Assembly: GCA_964436125.1 (NCBI GenBank)
Contig: CAYTBT010000011.1
Coordinates: 1-64,000 of the forward strand
Source: CAYRFF01 sp964436125
GTDB lineage: Bacteria > Bacteroidota > Bacteroidia > Chitinophagales > Saprospiraceae
Direction: 5' to 3'
DNA length: 64,000 nt
Made by a program: the position numbers and the translations under genes. Every line of letters begins with the position of its first letter. Within the stretch, counting starts at the first letter, position 1. Shown here piece by piece: positions 45,861 to 55,397 of this stretch. The notes under the pieces are model-generated. The model was not told the origin of the DNA. It saw nothing but the letters and a program-made list of their open reading frames with translations, and did no database searches.

Positions 45861-47225
45861 ATGCGTATTCATTTAATTGCAATAGGTGGAGCTGTTATGC
45901 ACAATCTTGCACTTGCCTTACAAGCTGCAGGACACGAGGTGAGCGGCAGTGATGATGAGATATATAATCCTTCAAGGGATCGGCTGGAGAAAGCCGGGCT
46001 TCTTCCGGACAAGGTAGGCTGGGATGCTTCTCGTATCAGTAAGGATATTGATAAAGTTATCTTGGGGATGCATGCCAGGAAGGGCAATCCTGAGATAGAT
46101 CGGGCCGTAGAACTGGGTATTCCCGTGAGTTCTTTTCCGGAGTTTATATATGAAATGTCTAAAGACAAAAAGCGGGTCGTTGTGGGTGGTTCACATGGCA
46201 AAACCACAACAACATCAATGATTATGCATGCTTGCGTGCAGAATAATATCGATATTGACTATCTCGTCGGTGCTCAATTGGAAGGATTTACCAATATGGT
46301 GAAGCTCAGCGACGCGGAAATTATTATTATCGAAGGTGATGAATATCCGAGTTCTGCACTGGATCGACGGTCAAAATTCCTGCATTATAAACCCCATATT
46401 GCGACGCTTACCGGCATAGCCTGGGATCACATTAACGTCTTTCCTGAATTTGAGGATTATGTAAAGCAATTTCGGCTATTTATTGAAAGCATTGTTGAGG
46501 GTGGCTTGTTATTTTATGATGAGAAGGATGAATTGCTCAAGAACCTGGTTGAAAAGGTAGCAGTAAATATTCAGGCTGAAGCTTATGATACGATAAATTA
46601 TCGAGAAGATGAACAAGGGGTGAAATTATTGAAAACCTCCGGAGAAGAGGTGCCTATAAGCATATTCGGGAGTTTCAATATTTCCAATCTTGCTGCAGCA
46701 CAGAAAGCATGTGCGGAATTGGGAATAAGTTATGATTCATTTGTTGAGAGTATGTCTAGTTTTAAGGGAGCGATGAAAAGACAACAAATACTCGGGAAAA
46801 AGGGGAATAAGATTGCCTATCTGGATTTTGCACATGCACCTTCCAAGGTCAGAGCGACAAGTAGTGCCATGATTGAGCGTTATGGCGGGGAGAATATCAT
46901 TGCCTGCCTAGAACTCCACACATATAGTAGCTTGAGTAAAGAATTTTTAAGTCATTATAAAAATACTCTTGATGGAATAGGAGAGGCAATGGTTTTTTAT
47001 AGCCCACATACAATCGAGATGAAAAAGCTCAGTCCGATATCACCGGATGATATCAAAAAAGAGTTTGATTTTCCCGGCTTGAAAGTCGGTCATGTAGCAG
47101 GTGATATTCAAGATTTTATCCGTGAGAATGGAGAAGGGAAAACCGTATTGTTATTTATGAGTTCCGGAAAATTTGGCAATCTTCACCTTGAGGAATTAAC
47201 GGATGAATTCCTGGAGATCACATAA
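45861..47225 (+). CDS. mpl: UDP-N-acetylmuramate:L-Ala-gamma-D-Glu-meso-DAP ligase
   Basis: A 454-residue Mur-ligase family enzyme that reattaches recycled murein tripeptide to UDP-MurNAc. The N-terminal Rossmann part has HLIAIGGAVMHNLALALQ, distinct from the GIGG of MurC, and the P-loop is GGSHGKTTTTSMIMHA near residue 115. YLVGAQLEGFTNMVKLSD and EGDEYPSSALDRRSKFLHY are Mpl-type and separate it from MurC. It implies the organism recycles cell-wall peptides and has meso-DAP peptidoglycan. Confidence 0.92.
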   Translation: MRIHLIAIGGAVMHNLALALQAAGHEVSGSDDEIYNPSRDRLEKAGLLPDKVGWDASRISKDIDKVILGMHARKGNPEIDRAVELGIPVSSFPEFIYEMSKDKKRVVVGGSHGKTTTTSMIMHACVQNNIDIDYLVGAQLEGFTNMVKLSDAEIIIIEGDEYPSSALDRRSKFLHYKPHIATLTGIAWDHINVFPEFEDYVKQFRLFIESIVEGGLLFYDEKDELLKNLVEKVAVNIQAEAYDTINYREDEQGVKLLKTSGEEVPISIFGSFNISNLAAAQKACAELGISYDSFVESMSSFKGAMKRQQILGKKGNKIAYLDFAHAPSKVRATSSAMIERYGGENIIACLELHTYSSLSKEFLSHYKNTLDGIGEAMVFYSPHTIEMKKLSPISPDDIKKEFDFPGLKVGHVAGDIQDFIRENGEGKTVLLFMSSGKFGNLHLEELTDEFLEIT

Positions 47226-47282
47226 AAGAGCAATCATAGGTCTATGGAAAGATCTGAACTCGCTTCTCGTATAAGTTAAATG

Positions 47283-47630
47283 TTATACATGAAGACGTGC
47301 TTTCCTTTCCAGTAGTTCTTCTTCTGTTTCAACGTGATTCGGATCGGGAAGACAACAATCTACCGGACATACGGCGGCGCATTGAGGTTCTTCATGAAAA
47401 CCATTGCATTCTGTACATTTATCCGGAACGATATAATAGTAATCATCTTCAATTGCATCCTGCCGTTCATCGGCATGAACAATCTTCCCATTCTTGAGCG
47501 TATAATCTCCGGTGACGCCGGTTCCATCGGCTATGGCCCAGTCCATCATGCCTTCATAAATTGCGTTATTGGGGCATTCTGGTTCGCAAGCACCGCAGTT
47601 AATACAATCATCAGTTATATATATAGCCAT
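47283..47630 (-). CDS. 4Fe-4S dicluster ferredoxin
   Basis: A 115-residue ferredoxin with two clusters. The first set is CINCGACEPECPNNAIYEG at the N-terminus. The second is in KCTECNGFHEEPQCAAVCPVDCC near residues 72-95, where eight residues separate the second and third Cys, as in the Alvin/YfhL-like type. It carries low-potential electrons; the partner cannot be told. The C-terminal extension (DPNHVETEEELLERKARLHV) is helical and charged. Confidence 0.9.
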   Translation of the reverse strand: MAIYITDDCINCGACEPECPNNAIYEGMMDWAIADGTGVTGDYTLKNGKIVHADERQDAIEDDYYYIVPDKCTECNGFHEEPQCAAVCPVDCCLPDPNHVETEEELLERKARLHV

Positions 47631-47724
47631 TGGGTATTATTTTTAGTTTATAAACTATTATTCAGAGAATAAGTTTACCTTGCATAAAGCAAGATAATTC
47701 TAAGGTAAGGCGATTATTATAAAT

Positions 47725-48843
47725 ATGGAAGGTAGATTAGGGAAGATTTTTACTGTAACGCTTGTTGTTCTCATTGCAAGTCTTGCAAATGAGGGAATTG
47801 TGTCTCAGACAATATTTGAAATTAATAATTTCAATGCACATTCTGATGATTTGCAACTACTCGGTTCAGCTACTTATGAGAACAATATCTTAAGATTGAC
47901 GCCTAGTGAAAAGGATAAAGCCGGTGCTTGCTGGTTTAAGGCACAAAAGATAGACCTGAGTCAAGGATTTTACATGGACTTTGAGTTCAGGATAAGTGGA
48001 AGAGATCTACAGCACGGCGGTGGAGATGGATTTGCACTTGTGATACAGAATCAGGCTCTTGATACATTTGGTGGTATAGGGGATAAGCTGGGATATCAGA
48101 ATATACCCTATGCTCTCGCGATAGAAATTGATACCTATAATAATGAGGAAGGGAGTAAGAATAATGTTACGCTTTCAATCTACGATACCGCTACCGGAGA
48201 ATACATTCCTTATGCCACTGTCCATGAAATCCCGGAAGTAAATGATGGGAATTCTCACTATGCAAGAATGGAATACAAGGAAGGAGAAATTGTGTTTTAT
48301 CTGGACAGTTACATTTTTCCCATACTTACGGTAGCAATAAATCTGGATTCTCTAGTGAATGCACCTGATGGACATGCATGGGTGGGCTTCACCGCAGCGA
48401 CTTCATCCGCCACAGCCAATCACGATTTGCTTTCATGGTCTTTAACGCAGTATGTTGCTCCGCCGGTGATAAATGTCTCCGATATTAATATCAATCAAGA
48501 AAAAACGATCTTTGTCCATTCAAGGAAGCTTGAAATTTCGATATGGGATGATAATGTTATTGATGGTGATACAATTTCACTGAAAATAGGGAAAGACTGG
48601 TTATTGTCCGGGTATCCGGTTGTACGCGAGAAAAAAGTGATGCACTACACTCTGCGAGGATTTGAGACTGAGCTGGTTTTATACGCACATAATAATGGAC
48701 AGATACCACCTAATACAGCTGCGATTTTAATTGATGATGGCCTGACGCCACACCGCCTAAAACTATCATCCAATCTCACTACAGCTGAAAGTATTAAGAT
48801 TAAATATCGAGCCAAGGGACTCAAGAATTGGGACGATGATTGA
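47725..48843 (+). CDS. Secreted L-type lectin-domain protein
   Basis: A 372-residue exported protein with a signal peptide ending near VSQT. Residues about 28-250 are a legume/L-type lectin sandwich: FYMDFEFRISGRDLQHGGGD, GFALVIQNQALDTFGGIGDK, LAIEIDTYNN and WVGFTAATSSATANHDLLSW are the family's metal- and sugar-site segments. The last 110 residues form a second beta module (ISIWDDNVIDGDTISLKIGK, IPPNTAAILIDDG) found in Bacteroidota surface proteins. No clear T9SS domain ends it. The gene overlaps the convergent unknown gene by 23 bases. Confidence 0.85.
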   Translation: MEGRLGKIFTVTLVVLIASLANEGIVSQTIFEINNFNAHSDDLQLLGSATYENNILRLTPSEKDKAGACWFKAQKIDLSQGFYMDFEFRISGRDLQHGGGDGFALVIQNQALDTFGGIGDKLGYQNIPYALAIEIDTYNNEEGSKNNVTLSIYDTATGEYIPYATVHEIPEVNDGNSHYARMEYKEGEIVFYLDSYIFPILTVAINLDSLVNAPDGHAWVGFTAATSSATANHDLLSWSLTQYVAPPVINVSDININQEKTIFVHSRKLEISIWDDNVIDGDTISLKIGKDWLLSGYPVVREKKVMHYTLRGFETELVLYAHNNGQIPPNTAAILIDDGLTPHRLKLSSNLTTAESIKIKYRAKGLKNWDDD

Positions 48844-49510
48844 CAGCTTCCATAAGCTCATATACCATTGAATATGACATCTCTGTATAGTGCTTTCCCG
48901 CCTTAAGCCTGTCCTGGTGAAGTGTGGGAATATCTTTGTCCTTACAGAGGAAATTGTACAGAACCTTGCTCACCTTGTAATATCGTTCCGGATCTTCATA
49001 AGTTGCAGGCTCAGATACTTCTAGAAATGGGAGGAATTCTGCAAATACATCCCAGTCATAAAAGAGATAATTCGATGGTTTATGATAGGCGAGATAAATG
49101 CTTGCTATCCGCTTATCATGGAAATGACTATTATATGGCCCATCGATAAAATGAATTTCAAGGGCCTTAAACAGTTCATCTGAGTGGAATGTAAAGCGAT
49201 CCAATCTGCTTGCGATATCAAGATCTTCATTGAAGAGGTCTTTAAACATAAATTTGGTATATACGGGATCGTAGTGAAAGAAGGCACTCATTATGTCTCT
49301 CGGATGTGCATCATTCCGCCTCCATAAGCGTAGCGAAGTTGTATTCTCGGTAGAATTGAGATACATTCTACTTAATTCATCACTCCCCAGATTCCAATTT
49401 TCTTGAAAGTTCTGTATCCCTTCATATATATGTAGGTTATGGTATGCTCTTTCTGAGGTGAGGTAGTCTTTAAATATTCCTACCGCTTCCTGAATCTTTG
49501 TTAATTTCAT
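48821..49510 (-). CDS. Conserved-looking hypothetical protein
   Basis: A 229-residue soluble protein with an even mix of charged, aromatic and helix-forming residues. Notable segments are YLNSTENTTSLRLWRRNDA, HPRDIMSAFFHYDP and TLHQDRLKAGKHYTEMSYS. It has no signal peptide, membrane segment or motif I recognise. The 3' end runs 23 bases into the lectin gene (convergent). The composition suggests a real protein. The word site 13 lies just upstream of its start. Confidence 0.6.
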   Translation of the reverse strand: MKLTKIQEAVGIFKDYLTSERAYHNLHIYEGIQNFQENWNLGSDELSRMYLNSTENTTSLRLWRRNDAHPRDIMSAFFHYDPVYTKFMFKDLFNEDLDIASRLDRFTFHSDELFKALEIHFIDGPYNSHFHDKRIASIYLAYHKPSNYLFYDWDVFAEFLPFLEVSEPATYEDPERYYKVSKVLYNFLCKDKDIPTLHQDRLKAGKHYTEMSYSMVYELMEAVNHRPNS

Positions 49511-49540
49511 TGTTTTGTCTTCTATTTTGAGACTCTATAA

Positions 49541-49552
49541 GCTTCCGCAAAT
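49541..49552 (+). repeat. GCTTNCGCAAAT word, site 13
   Basis: GCTTCCGCAAAT, noncoding, 30 bases upstream of the start of the gene at 48821-49510; preceded by TAA and followed by G. Confidence 0.8.
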
Positions 49553-49780
49553 GTGGTTCCGGCGCATAATTTATGATGGAATTCTTATATAAAGACTCAT
49601 GTAGAAATTATAGCATCACACTAGCCTGTTAAACGAGCCACATATATAATAGTGATGAAGCGTAATAGTCCCTTTCATTGCCTCGCCTAGGAGAGTATAT
49701 CTTCCGACGATGGTGTGGGAAGAGCATTTGACATAAGTCTCAATAATACATATAAGAACACAAGACAAGCTCAATTGCCA

Positions 49781-50185
49781 TTACCACGGTATCATATAAA
49801 GGATAAGTGCAAGAGCAAGAGAATAGTACAGTGCAATTGACCTCACCTTGGCAATGCCGTTCCGTCGCTTTGCGAGAGAATGCCCGATTGTGACTAGAGC
49901 GATAGCTAGAATCATGATAATGCTGTGCTCATAGGTAAAAAATCGTATGACGGAATTTTCCCCGGCCAATTTAAAGTTGACTTTTGGTGATATAAAGTAT
50001 AAAACTATCCCGGTTAAAAGCTGGACGTGGCAGAGGATAAGGCTTATTAAAGCGAGCAACTTGATGGTTTTATTCCACTTAGTCGATCCGATCCATTGGA
50101 TAATCGCCGTGATGGCGGTAATCGCGAGGAGAAGGAGTACTAGCCACCTTAATCCTGAATGTGCGTGCAACATAATGTTATACAT
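49781..50185 (-). CDS. Four-helix membrane protein, unknown (cytochrome b-like?)
   Basis: A 134-residue integral membrane protein with four hydrophobic helices (about 12-32, 40-64, 84-104 and 112-131). HAHSGLRWLVLLLLAIT at the start and LILCHVQLLTGIVLYF and YEHSIIMILAIALV give three histidines near membrane faces, which could be haem ligands as in cytochrome b-type proteins; this is inference. Homologues with an HSGLRW start are common in Bacteroidota. Monocistronic. Confidence 0.65.
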   Translation of the reverse strand: MYNIMLHAHSGLRWLVLLLLAITAITAIIQWIGSTKWNKTIKLLALISLILCHVQLLTGIVLYFISPKVNFKLAGENSVIRFFTYEHSIIMILAIALVTIGHSLAKRRNGIAKVRSIALYYSLALALILYMIPW

Positions 50186-50933
50186 AAGCTATATCTTTTC
50201 CTCGAAGATAGAGAAAATTACTGATTCTCTTCATTTACCGGTAAAAAAAATATTTGTTTTATGAGAAAGAGTATTTATATGATTTGGTCATCCGACATGC
50301 ACTTGTTGTTGATCCTGGAGCGAGGCCTCTTTGATTAGTTGTAAACTTAACATCGTTTAATTGAATATTTTTATAAAATAATCACTTCTACCGGAATGTA
50401 GTCTTTTTTCTCTCATTCCGCTGAAGAGATTCTATAAGGTAGATTATTATCCATGGCGAAAATGGATCCTATTTTTCTTTCCTCGATCTTCTGCCGGTGA
50501 AGCCTTCTCAGCCATAGTATTGTGGACGAATATATGCATGAAATCAGGCAATATCCGGGAATTTATGGGATTTGTCTTTGAATTTTAGGAGAGGTGGAGT
50601 TGCGAATTTCTACGGATATGAGGATAGAACCTATGTTTGAGCTTGAGAAGAAACGGTTTTTAATAGCTGAAGGTGACTAGATTTTAAATTTATGTTAAAT
50701 TAATTAGTGATTAATGAACAAATATCATAGATTTGTAATTACAGCATATAGAAAACTCTGTTAAGTACATACACTTAAGTCAATACCAAATAAAAGTTTA
50801 GGAGCTGAGCTGTTTACAGCTGAGGGAAATGTTATACGTAACACTTATAATATTTCATTGTAAGAACACGGCAATGGATGGAGGAGTGTAGGTATCGGTT
50901 AAATTAAAATTGAAGAAAAATAAGAAGCTAAAC
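50186..50933. other. Long AT-rich intergenic region
   Basis: About 750 bases with no plausible gene. It contains a -7-like box TAGATTTG (50728-50735), about 200 bases before the ATG at 50934. The AT content seems higher than in neighbouring spacers, matching the AT-rich gene that follows. Confidence 0.4.
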
Positions 50934-52457
50934 ATGAGTAGTGATATAGAAGTTGTTATCTATGAGGTTGTAACAGAAGGACACAGAGCTGAGTTTAATA
51001 GAAAATATTCCAATCTTCTCTTAAATAACAGATATAAGGCTACGGATTTATGGCCTATAATGAACACAAAGAGGAAGCTGGGATCAGAAGTGAATATATT
51101 TGCTGTCCTGGAAAAGGGCTATTTAAATCCGGAATACAATTTTACTCAATTGAAACAAATAGGTGAGCGTTCCGAAGAAACATGCCGTAAATTTTACAAT
51201 GAGATATCGAGTAAAATCATGGAGTTTTACGAGCTTCCATTACAAGAAAAGCTAATAGAGTATAAGCGGCAGATGATAGAAAAGCTGTTTGGTCAATTTG
51301 ATATTCCGGAAGATGTGATATGGAGTAATTCATATTATGACTTTGTAGCATTTGGATTGCGTAATCCTATCTTTTTCTCACTGAGAGATACGCGTATTTA
51401 CTTGGAATTATTGTGGATATTTTCTGACGTTGATGAACTTTTGCACTATCCGGAACTAGCTAAAAAGTTTGGGATTACAACTGAACGTGTGCGGCAACTT
51501 GGGCATCATTTTTTCAAGCTTATCGGTGAGAAATTTAAAGAAGTAGATCAACTTGGTCTTGACCTCTATGAAAATGAGCTGGTCAAAAACAGAGATGTAA
51601 TCTACTATGACTATGATTCCATTGACAAGAAAGATATAAAAAGTCTTTATCAATTTAATCCCAATTTTATCACATTTATTCTTTCATATCACCTGGAAGA
51701 TTATAGCCTTGTAGGTGGATATAAGAATTATTTTCTCGGGATAGAGTACAGCAATCGCAATACCTGGAATTGTCTTTATCTTGTAAGTAGTCTGATGGTT
51801 GAGGTATTTAATTTTGAAGGCTTTGTCAATTCTATTTACACGCGGATAAATGCACGGGTAACTGAAGATTATGAGCTCGATATTAAAGAAGCAATGGAAG
51901 AATTCTGCTTGACAGAGTCGATGACGGATACGATGAGAGCGCGGATTATTAAAGTATTGAAGACAATATTGAATATTGAATTATCTCTTCAGATAAGCGA
52001 GTCAGGAACAGTGACTATAGAGAGGAATACGATGTGGCTTTTATGGGAATATGTATATGCTGCACTCGAGAGTCTTGATAAACCTTCCTACCTGAATGAA
52101 ATTCAAGATGAACTGAAAGTTTTATATCCACTGAGGAGTTTTAATACGGATTCAATCAGGAGTTCAATGATTAATAATGATGCATTTATTCATGTAGGGA
52201 GAAAAAGTATGTACGCATTAACTCGATGGGAGGACGAAAAAGAGAGTTTTAAAGGCGGTACAATACGCGATATCGTAGCTGAATTTCTCGAGAAAGAAGG
52301 AGGACCACAACATATTGATGCGATAACAGAATATGTGTTGATTTATCGACCTGAAACTACAAGAGATAAAATTTATTCCAATCTCTCTCTTGAGTCCCAC
52401 GATAGGTTTATTGTTCCTGAGCCAGGATATGTTGACTTAGGTAAAGATGCCCAATAA
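50934..52457 (+). CDS. Sigma-70 region 4-like and HARE-HTH DNA-binding protein
   Basis: A protein of about 507 residues, started at the ATG at 50934 (a TTG at 50910 is also open). Near residues 172-190 ELAKKFGITTERVRQLGHH is very like the recognition helix of sigma-70 region 4, but no sigma regions 2 or 3 are visible. The C-terminal third holds two winged-helix-like modules of HARE-HTH type: one around SYLNEIQDELKVLYPLRSFN and one around IRDIVAEFLEKEGGPQHIDA, as in RNA polymerase delta and some restriction enzymes. No catalytic motif is seen. It seems AT-richer than its neighbours and stands alone. Likely a transcription-linked or DNA-sensing protein, possibly acquired. Confidence 0.65.
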   Translation: MSSDIEVVIYEVVTEGHRAEFNRKYSNLLLNNRYKATDLWPIMNTKRKLGSEVNIFAVLEKGYLNPEYNFTQLKQIGERSEETCRKFYNEISSKIMEFYELPLQEKLIEYKRQMIEKLFGQFDIPEDVIWSNSYYDFVAFGLRNPIFFSLRDTRIYLELLWIFSDVDELLHYPELAKKFGITTERVRQLGHHFFKLIGEKFKEVDQLGLDLYENELVKNRDVIYYDYDSIDKKDIKSLYQFNPNFITFILSYHLEDYSLVGGYKNYFLGIEYSNRNTWNCLYLVSSLMVEVFNFEGFVNSIYTRINARVTEDYELDIKEAMEEFCLTESMTDTMRARIIKVLKTILNIELSLQISESGTVTIERNTMWLLWEYVYAALESLDKPSYLNEIQDELKVLYPLRSFNTDSIRSSMINNDAFIHVGRKSMYALTRWEDEKESFKGGTIRDIVAEFLEKEGGPQHIDAITEYVLIYRPETTRDKIYSNLSLESHDRFIVPEPGYVDLGKDAQ

Positions 52458-52777
52458 GAAGAGAGAACCGAGCTCTTAATTAAACTTGAGTAATACCCAT
52501 ATCACGCATCGCGCCGGAGGCGCATTGATAGAGATGTTTTGCGTGGGCAAGCATAGAGCAGTTCCGGCTTGCCGGAACTGCTCTATGTCATATTTCTATT
52601 GGCTGTTTTGTTTAAAACATGCTATGGATAATACATAAAAGAAGCCACTGAAACTTGGATGTATCAGTGGCATTATAATTCATAATTCTCAATGGCGGCT
52701 CAATACAAATCCTGCACAACAATTAACCAAGAGTAAATGGAGTGGACTGGAACAAGTTCTAGCTCGCCGGTTCTTGA
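52458..52777. other. Intergenic region with hairpins
   Basis: This 320-base convergent gap between the HARE-HTH gene and lpdA holds a short hairpin GCGCC-GGA-GGCGC (52511-52523) and the strong one at 52552-52587. No gene is seen. Confidence 0.5.
52552..52587. terminator. Perfect 16-bp hairpin (terminator or repeat)
   Basis: CATAGAGCAGTTCCGG is followed by the loop CTTG and its perfect complement CCGGAACTGCTCTATG. There is no T-tract directly after it, so it may be a bidirectional terminator or a small palindromic element. Confidence 0.6.
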
Positions 52778-54172
52778 TTAGAGATGAATTACCTCACCAT
52801 AAGCGGCTGCTGAAGCTTCCATTGTAGCCTCGCTCATCGTCGGATGTGGATGTACTGATTTTATAATAACATGACCGGTTGTTTCCAGCTTTCTGGCAGC
52901 AACAACCTCAGCGATCATTTCAGTAACATTGGCACCGATCATGTGAGCGCCGAGCCATTCACCATATTTCTTATCGTAAATAACCTTCACGAAACCCTCC
53001 GGACTACCGGCTGCCTTTGCTTTCCCACTGGCAGAAAAAGGGAATTTGCCGACTTTAATATCATAACCCGCTTTTTTTGCTTCATCTTCGGTATAACCTA
53101 CTGATGCGATTTCCGGAGAACAATAAGTGCAGCCCGGGAGGTTATTATAGTCAAGTGGCTTAGGATTTTCACCGGCGATTTTTTCGACGCAGATGATCCC
53201 TTCGGCACTAGCGACATGCGCAAGTGCAGGCCCGGGGCTGACATCACCTATAGCATAAATGCCATTGACATTGGTATTATAGAATTCATCGACGACGATT
53301 TTCCCCTTTTCCGTTTTAATACCGAGTGTTTCAAGGCCAATGTTTTCAATATTTGAGCTTACTCCTACAGCGGAAAGGACGACATCACATTTCTTGGTGC
53401 TGGTCTTTCCGGTTTTGTTGTTTTTAATTGTCACAGTACAATCTCCGGATTTAACATCAACTTTTTCAACCGCAGACCCGGCGAGTACTTCAATTCCCTT
53501 CTTTTTGAAGATTTTATTCAGTTCCTTGCTGATATCTTTGTCTTCATTGGGGACAAGTCCTTGTTCATTGTACTCTACAATAGTTACTTCAGTACCTATG
53601 GCATTATAAAAATACCCAAATTCTACGCCGATGGCACCCGCACCGACAATTACGAGAGACTTAGGTTGTTTTTTTAAGGACATCGCCTCGCGGTAACCGA
53701 TAACATTTTTACCATCGATATCAATATTGGGAAGTTCCTTGGCCCTAGACCCCGTAGCAATGATAATGCTCTCAGCTTCATAGGTTTTCTTGCCATCTTC
53801 ACCTTCAACCTCAACTTTTTTGCCGCGTAAAAGCTTTCCATAACCTTTTAAGACATCAATTTTATTTTTTTTCATGAGAAATTGAACGCCTTTATTCATG
53901 CCGGCAGCTACAGTTCTACTGCGCTTGATCACCTTGTCAAAATCTACCGAAGAATTATCCACGGTAATACCGTAATCTTCTGCATGGTTCATGTACTCAA
54001 ATACTTGAGCACTCTTCAAGAGTGCCTTAGTGGGAATACATCCCCAGTTTAAGCAGATTCCGCCGAGATTCTCTTTTTCAACAATAGCAACTTTTTTACC
54101 GAGTTGAGAAGCTCGGATAGCCGCAACGTAACCGCCCGGCCCACTTCCAATAATAATAATATCGTATTTCAT
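52778..54172 (-). CDS. lpdA: Dihydrolipoyl dehydrogenase
   Basis: A 464-residue flavoprotein (E3) that reoxidises dihydrolipoamide in pyruvate, 2-oxoglutarate and branched-chain dehydrogenase complexes and the glycine cleavage system. I start at the ATG at 54172; the frame from 54262 adds 30 residues without E3 character and overlaps the next gene. FAD motif IIIGSGPGGYVAAIRA, redox pair C40/C45 in GGICLNWGCIPTK, NAD motif IVGAGAIGVEFGYFY and the catalytic His in HPHPTMSEATMEA are all present. The E1/E2 genes are not here. Confidence 0.95.
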   Translation of the reverse strand: MKYDIIIIGSGPGGYVAAIRASQLGKKVAIVEKENLGGICLNWGCIPTKALLKSAQVFEYMNHAEDYGITVDNSSVDFDKVIKRSRTVAAGMNKGVQFLMKKNKIDVLKGYGKLLRGKKVEVEGEDGKKTYEAESIIIATGSRAKELPNIDIDGKNVIGYREAMSLKKQPKSLVIVGAGAIGVEFGYFYNAIGTEVTIVEYNEQGLVPNEDKDISKELNKIFKKKGIEVLAGSAVEKVDVKSGDCTVTIKNNKTGKTSTKKCDVVLSAVGVSSNIENIGLETLGIKTEKGKIVVDEFYNTNVNGIYAIGDVSPGPALAHVASAEGIICVEKIAGENPKPLDYNNLPGCTYCSPEIASVGYTEDEAKKAGYDIKVGKFPFSASGKAKAAGSPEGFVKVIYDKKYGEWLGAHMIGANVTEMIAEVVAARKLETTGHVIIKSVHPHPTMSEATMEASAAAYGEVIHL

Positions 54173-54230
54173 GTTTCTTTGATTTACTTTGAGAGCGTAA
54201 ATATAATGAGATTGACCAAAGGATAAAATA

Positions 54231-55397
54231 TTATCGTCCTTTGAATGGAATATATGACGCACTTAGGTCGCGATATGTTCTATGAGCAGGTGGAATTTTT
54301 ATGTTCTGAAACTTATCGATGATTGCCATGCCTTCATAATACATAACTCTTGCATAAGCCTCGTGAAACGGCCATGCAAGTCCATATTGTGGCTTGGATA
54401 ATTCAATGCCATTAACATTTACATAAGCCCATAATTCTCCTTTCCTGAATGGCGCAATACCTTGGTTAAAATTATACAGTTGATCGTATTTAGGCGGTGT
54501 AATCTTATGAAAAGCAGTGTCCATAATGCCCCATTTTCTCTGAGCATAATAGATAAATCGATGATAACCGGCGTAGCGTAAATCGCGTATATCCTGTAAA
54601 GTTTTTACCTGTTTATAATTCCGATACACCTTAACGCCTCCTTCATTTATGCCGATAATCCACTTACTAGAGTCATGCCTTAATTTGCGATATTGAATCG
54701 GTATGATAGTTGCCCCGTCGATGTCTACCACACCATAAAACATATCTTTTCTTACCCTGAAATGTGTTGAATCAATCACCGTAATACGATCGTAGCTCAA
54801 TTGCCTGTATGGTTTCCCCTTATGACTATAGATTGTTTCAGCTTGTGATTGGCTTGCAATAATATATCCATAATCTGCCGGCAATAGGTCTTTAGCTTTG
54901 ATGACAGATGAAACGTTTCCCATCGTATCGAGGATGATAAAGGAATCTATGCCTATTTTAGCTGTCGCAAATCCCGCTCTAAAATCGTGCGTATAGAGGA
55001 AGTTTACATCGGAGAGGAGATCATTCTGCTTATTGATAAAATTATAGCTGCCATCGGGTAGCTGAACGCGAGCATAACCATTGTAAAAATTCCATGCTGA
55101 ACGATAACTCGGTTTTATAAACACCTGCAGACTCGTATCTATAAATCCCCACTGCCCGCGAACATTAATCGCAGCAGCTCCATCGTGAAATGGCCTGATT
55201 TCATCAAGCCTTGGCTCATATACTACCTCATTTTGCAAGTTAAGTAATCCCCATTTGTGAGTTGGGCTGATATAATCTTGCAGATATTGCAATCCTTCTT
55301 CCTGTATCTTCGTTTCTTCATCAGTACAAGAACTTATCCCGATGATGAAAAGCGCAAAAAATACAAGCGGTAAAGCCTTGATTATTGATATATGCAT
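54231..55397 (-). CDS. WG-repeat lipoprotein
   Basis: A 388-residue predicted lipoprotein with lipobox ISSC (Cys24). The mature part has WG-type repeats, seen as HKWGLLNLQNEVVYEPRLDE, GQWGFIDTSLQVFIKPSYRS, MFYGVVDIDGATIIPIQYRK, RKWGIMDTAFHKITPPKYDQ and ELWAYVNVNG. Such repeats are thought to form a beta-structure for binding; function is unknown. Its 5' end overlaps the divergent gene at 55342 by 56 bases, and its 3' end lies 58 bases upstream of the lpdA start, so they might be co-transcribed. Confidence 0.8.
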   Translation of the reverse strand: MHISIIKALPLVFFALFIIGISSCTDEETKIQEEGLQYLQDYISPTHKWGLLNLQNEVVYEPRLDEIRPFHDGAAAINVRGQWGFIDTSLQVFIKPSYRSAWNFYNGYARVQLPDGSYNFINKQNDLLSDVNFLYTHDFRAGFATAKIGIDSFIILDTMGNVSSVIKAKDLLPADYGYIIASQSQAETIYSHKGKPYRQLSYDRITVIDSTHFRVRKDMFYGVVDIDGATIIPIQYRKLRHDSSKWIIGINEGGVKVYRNYKQVKTLQDIRDLRYAGYHRFIYYAQRKWGIMDTAFHKITPPKYDQLYNFNQGIAPFRKGELWAYVNVNGIELSKPQYGLAWPFHEAYARVMYYEGMAIIDKFQNIKIPPAHRTYRDLSASYIPFKGR

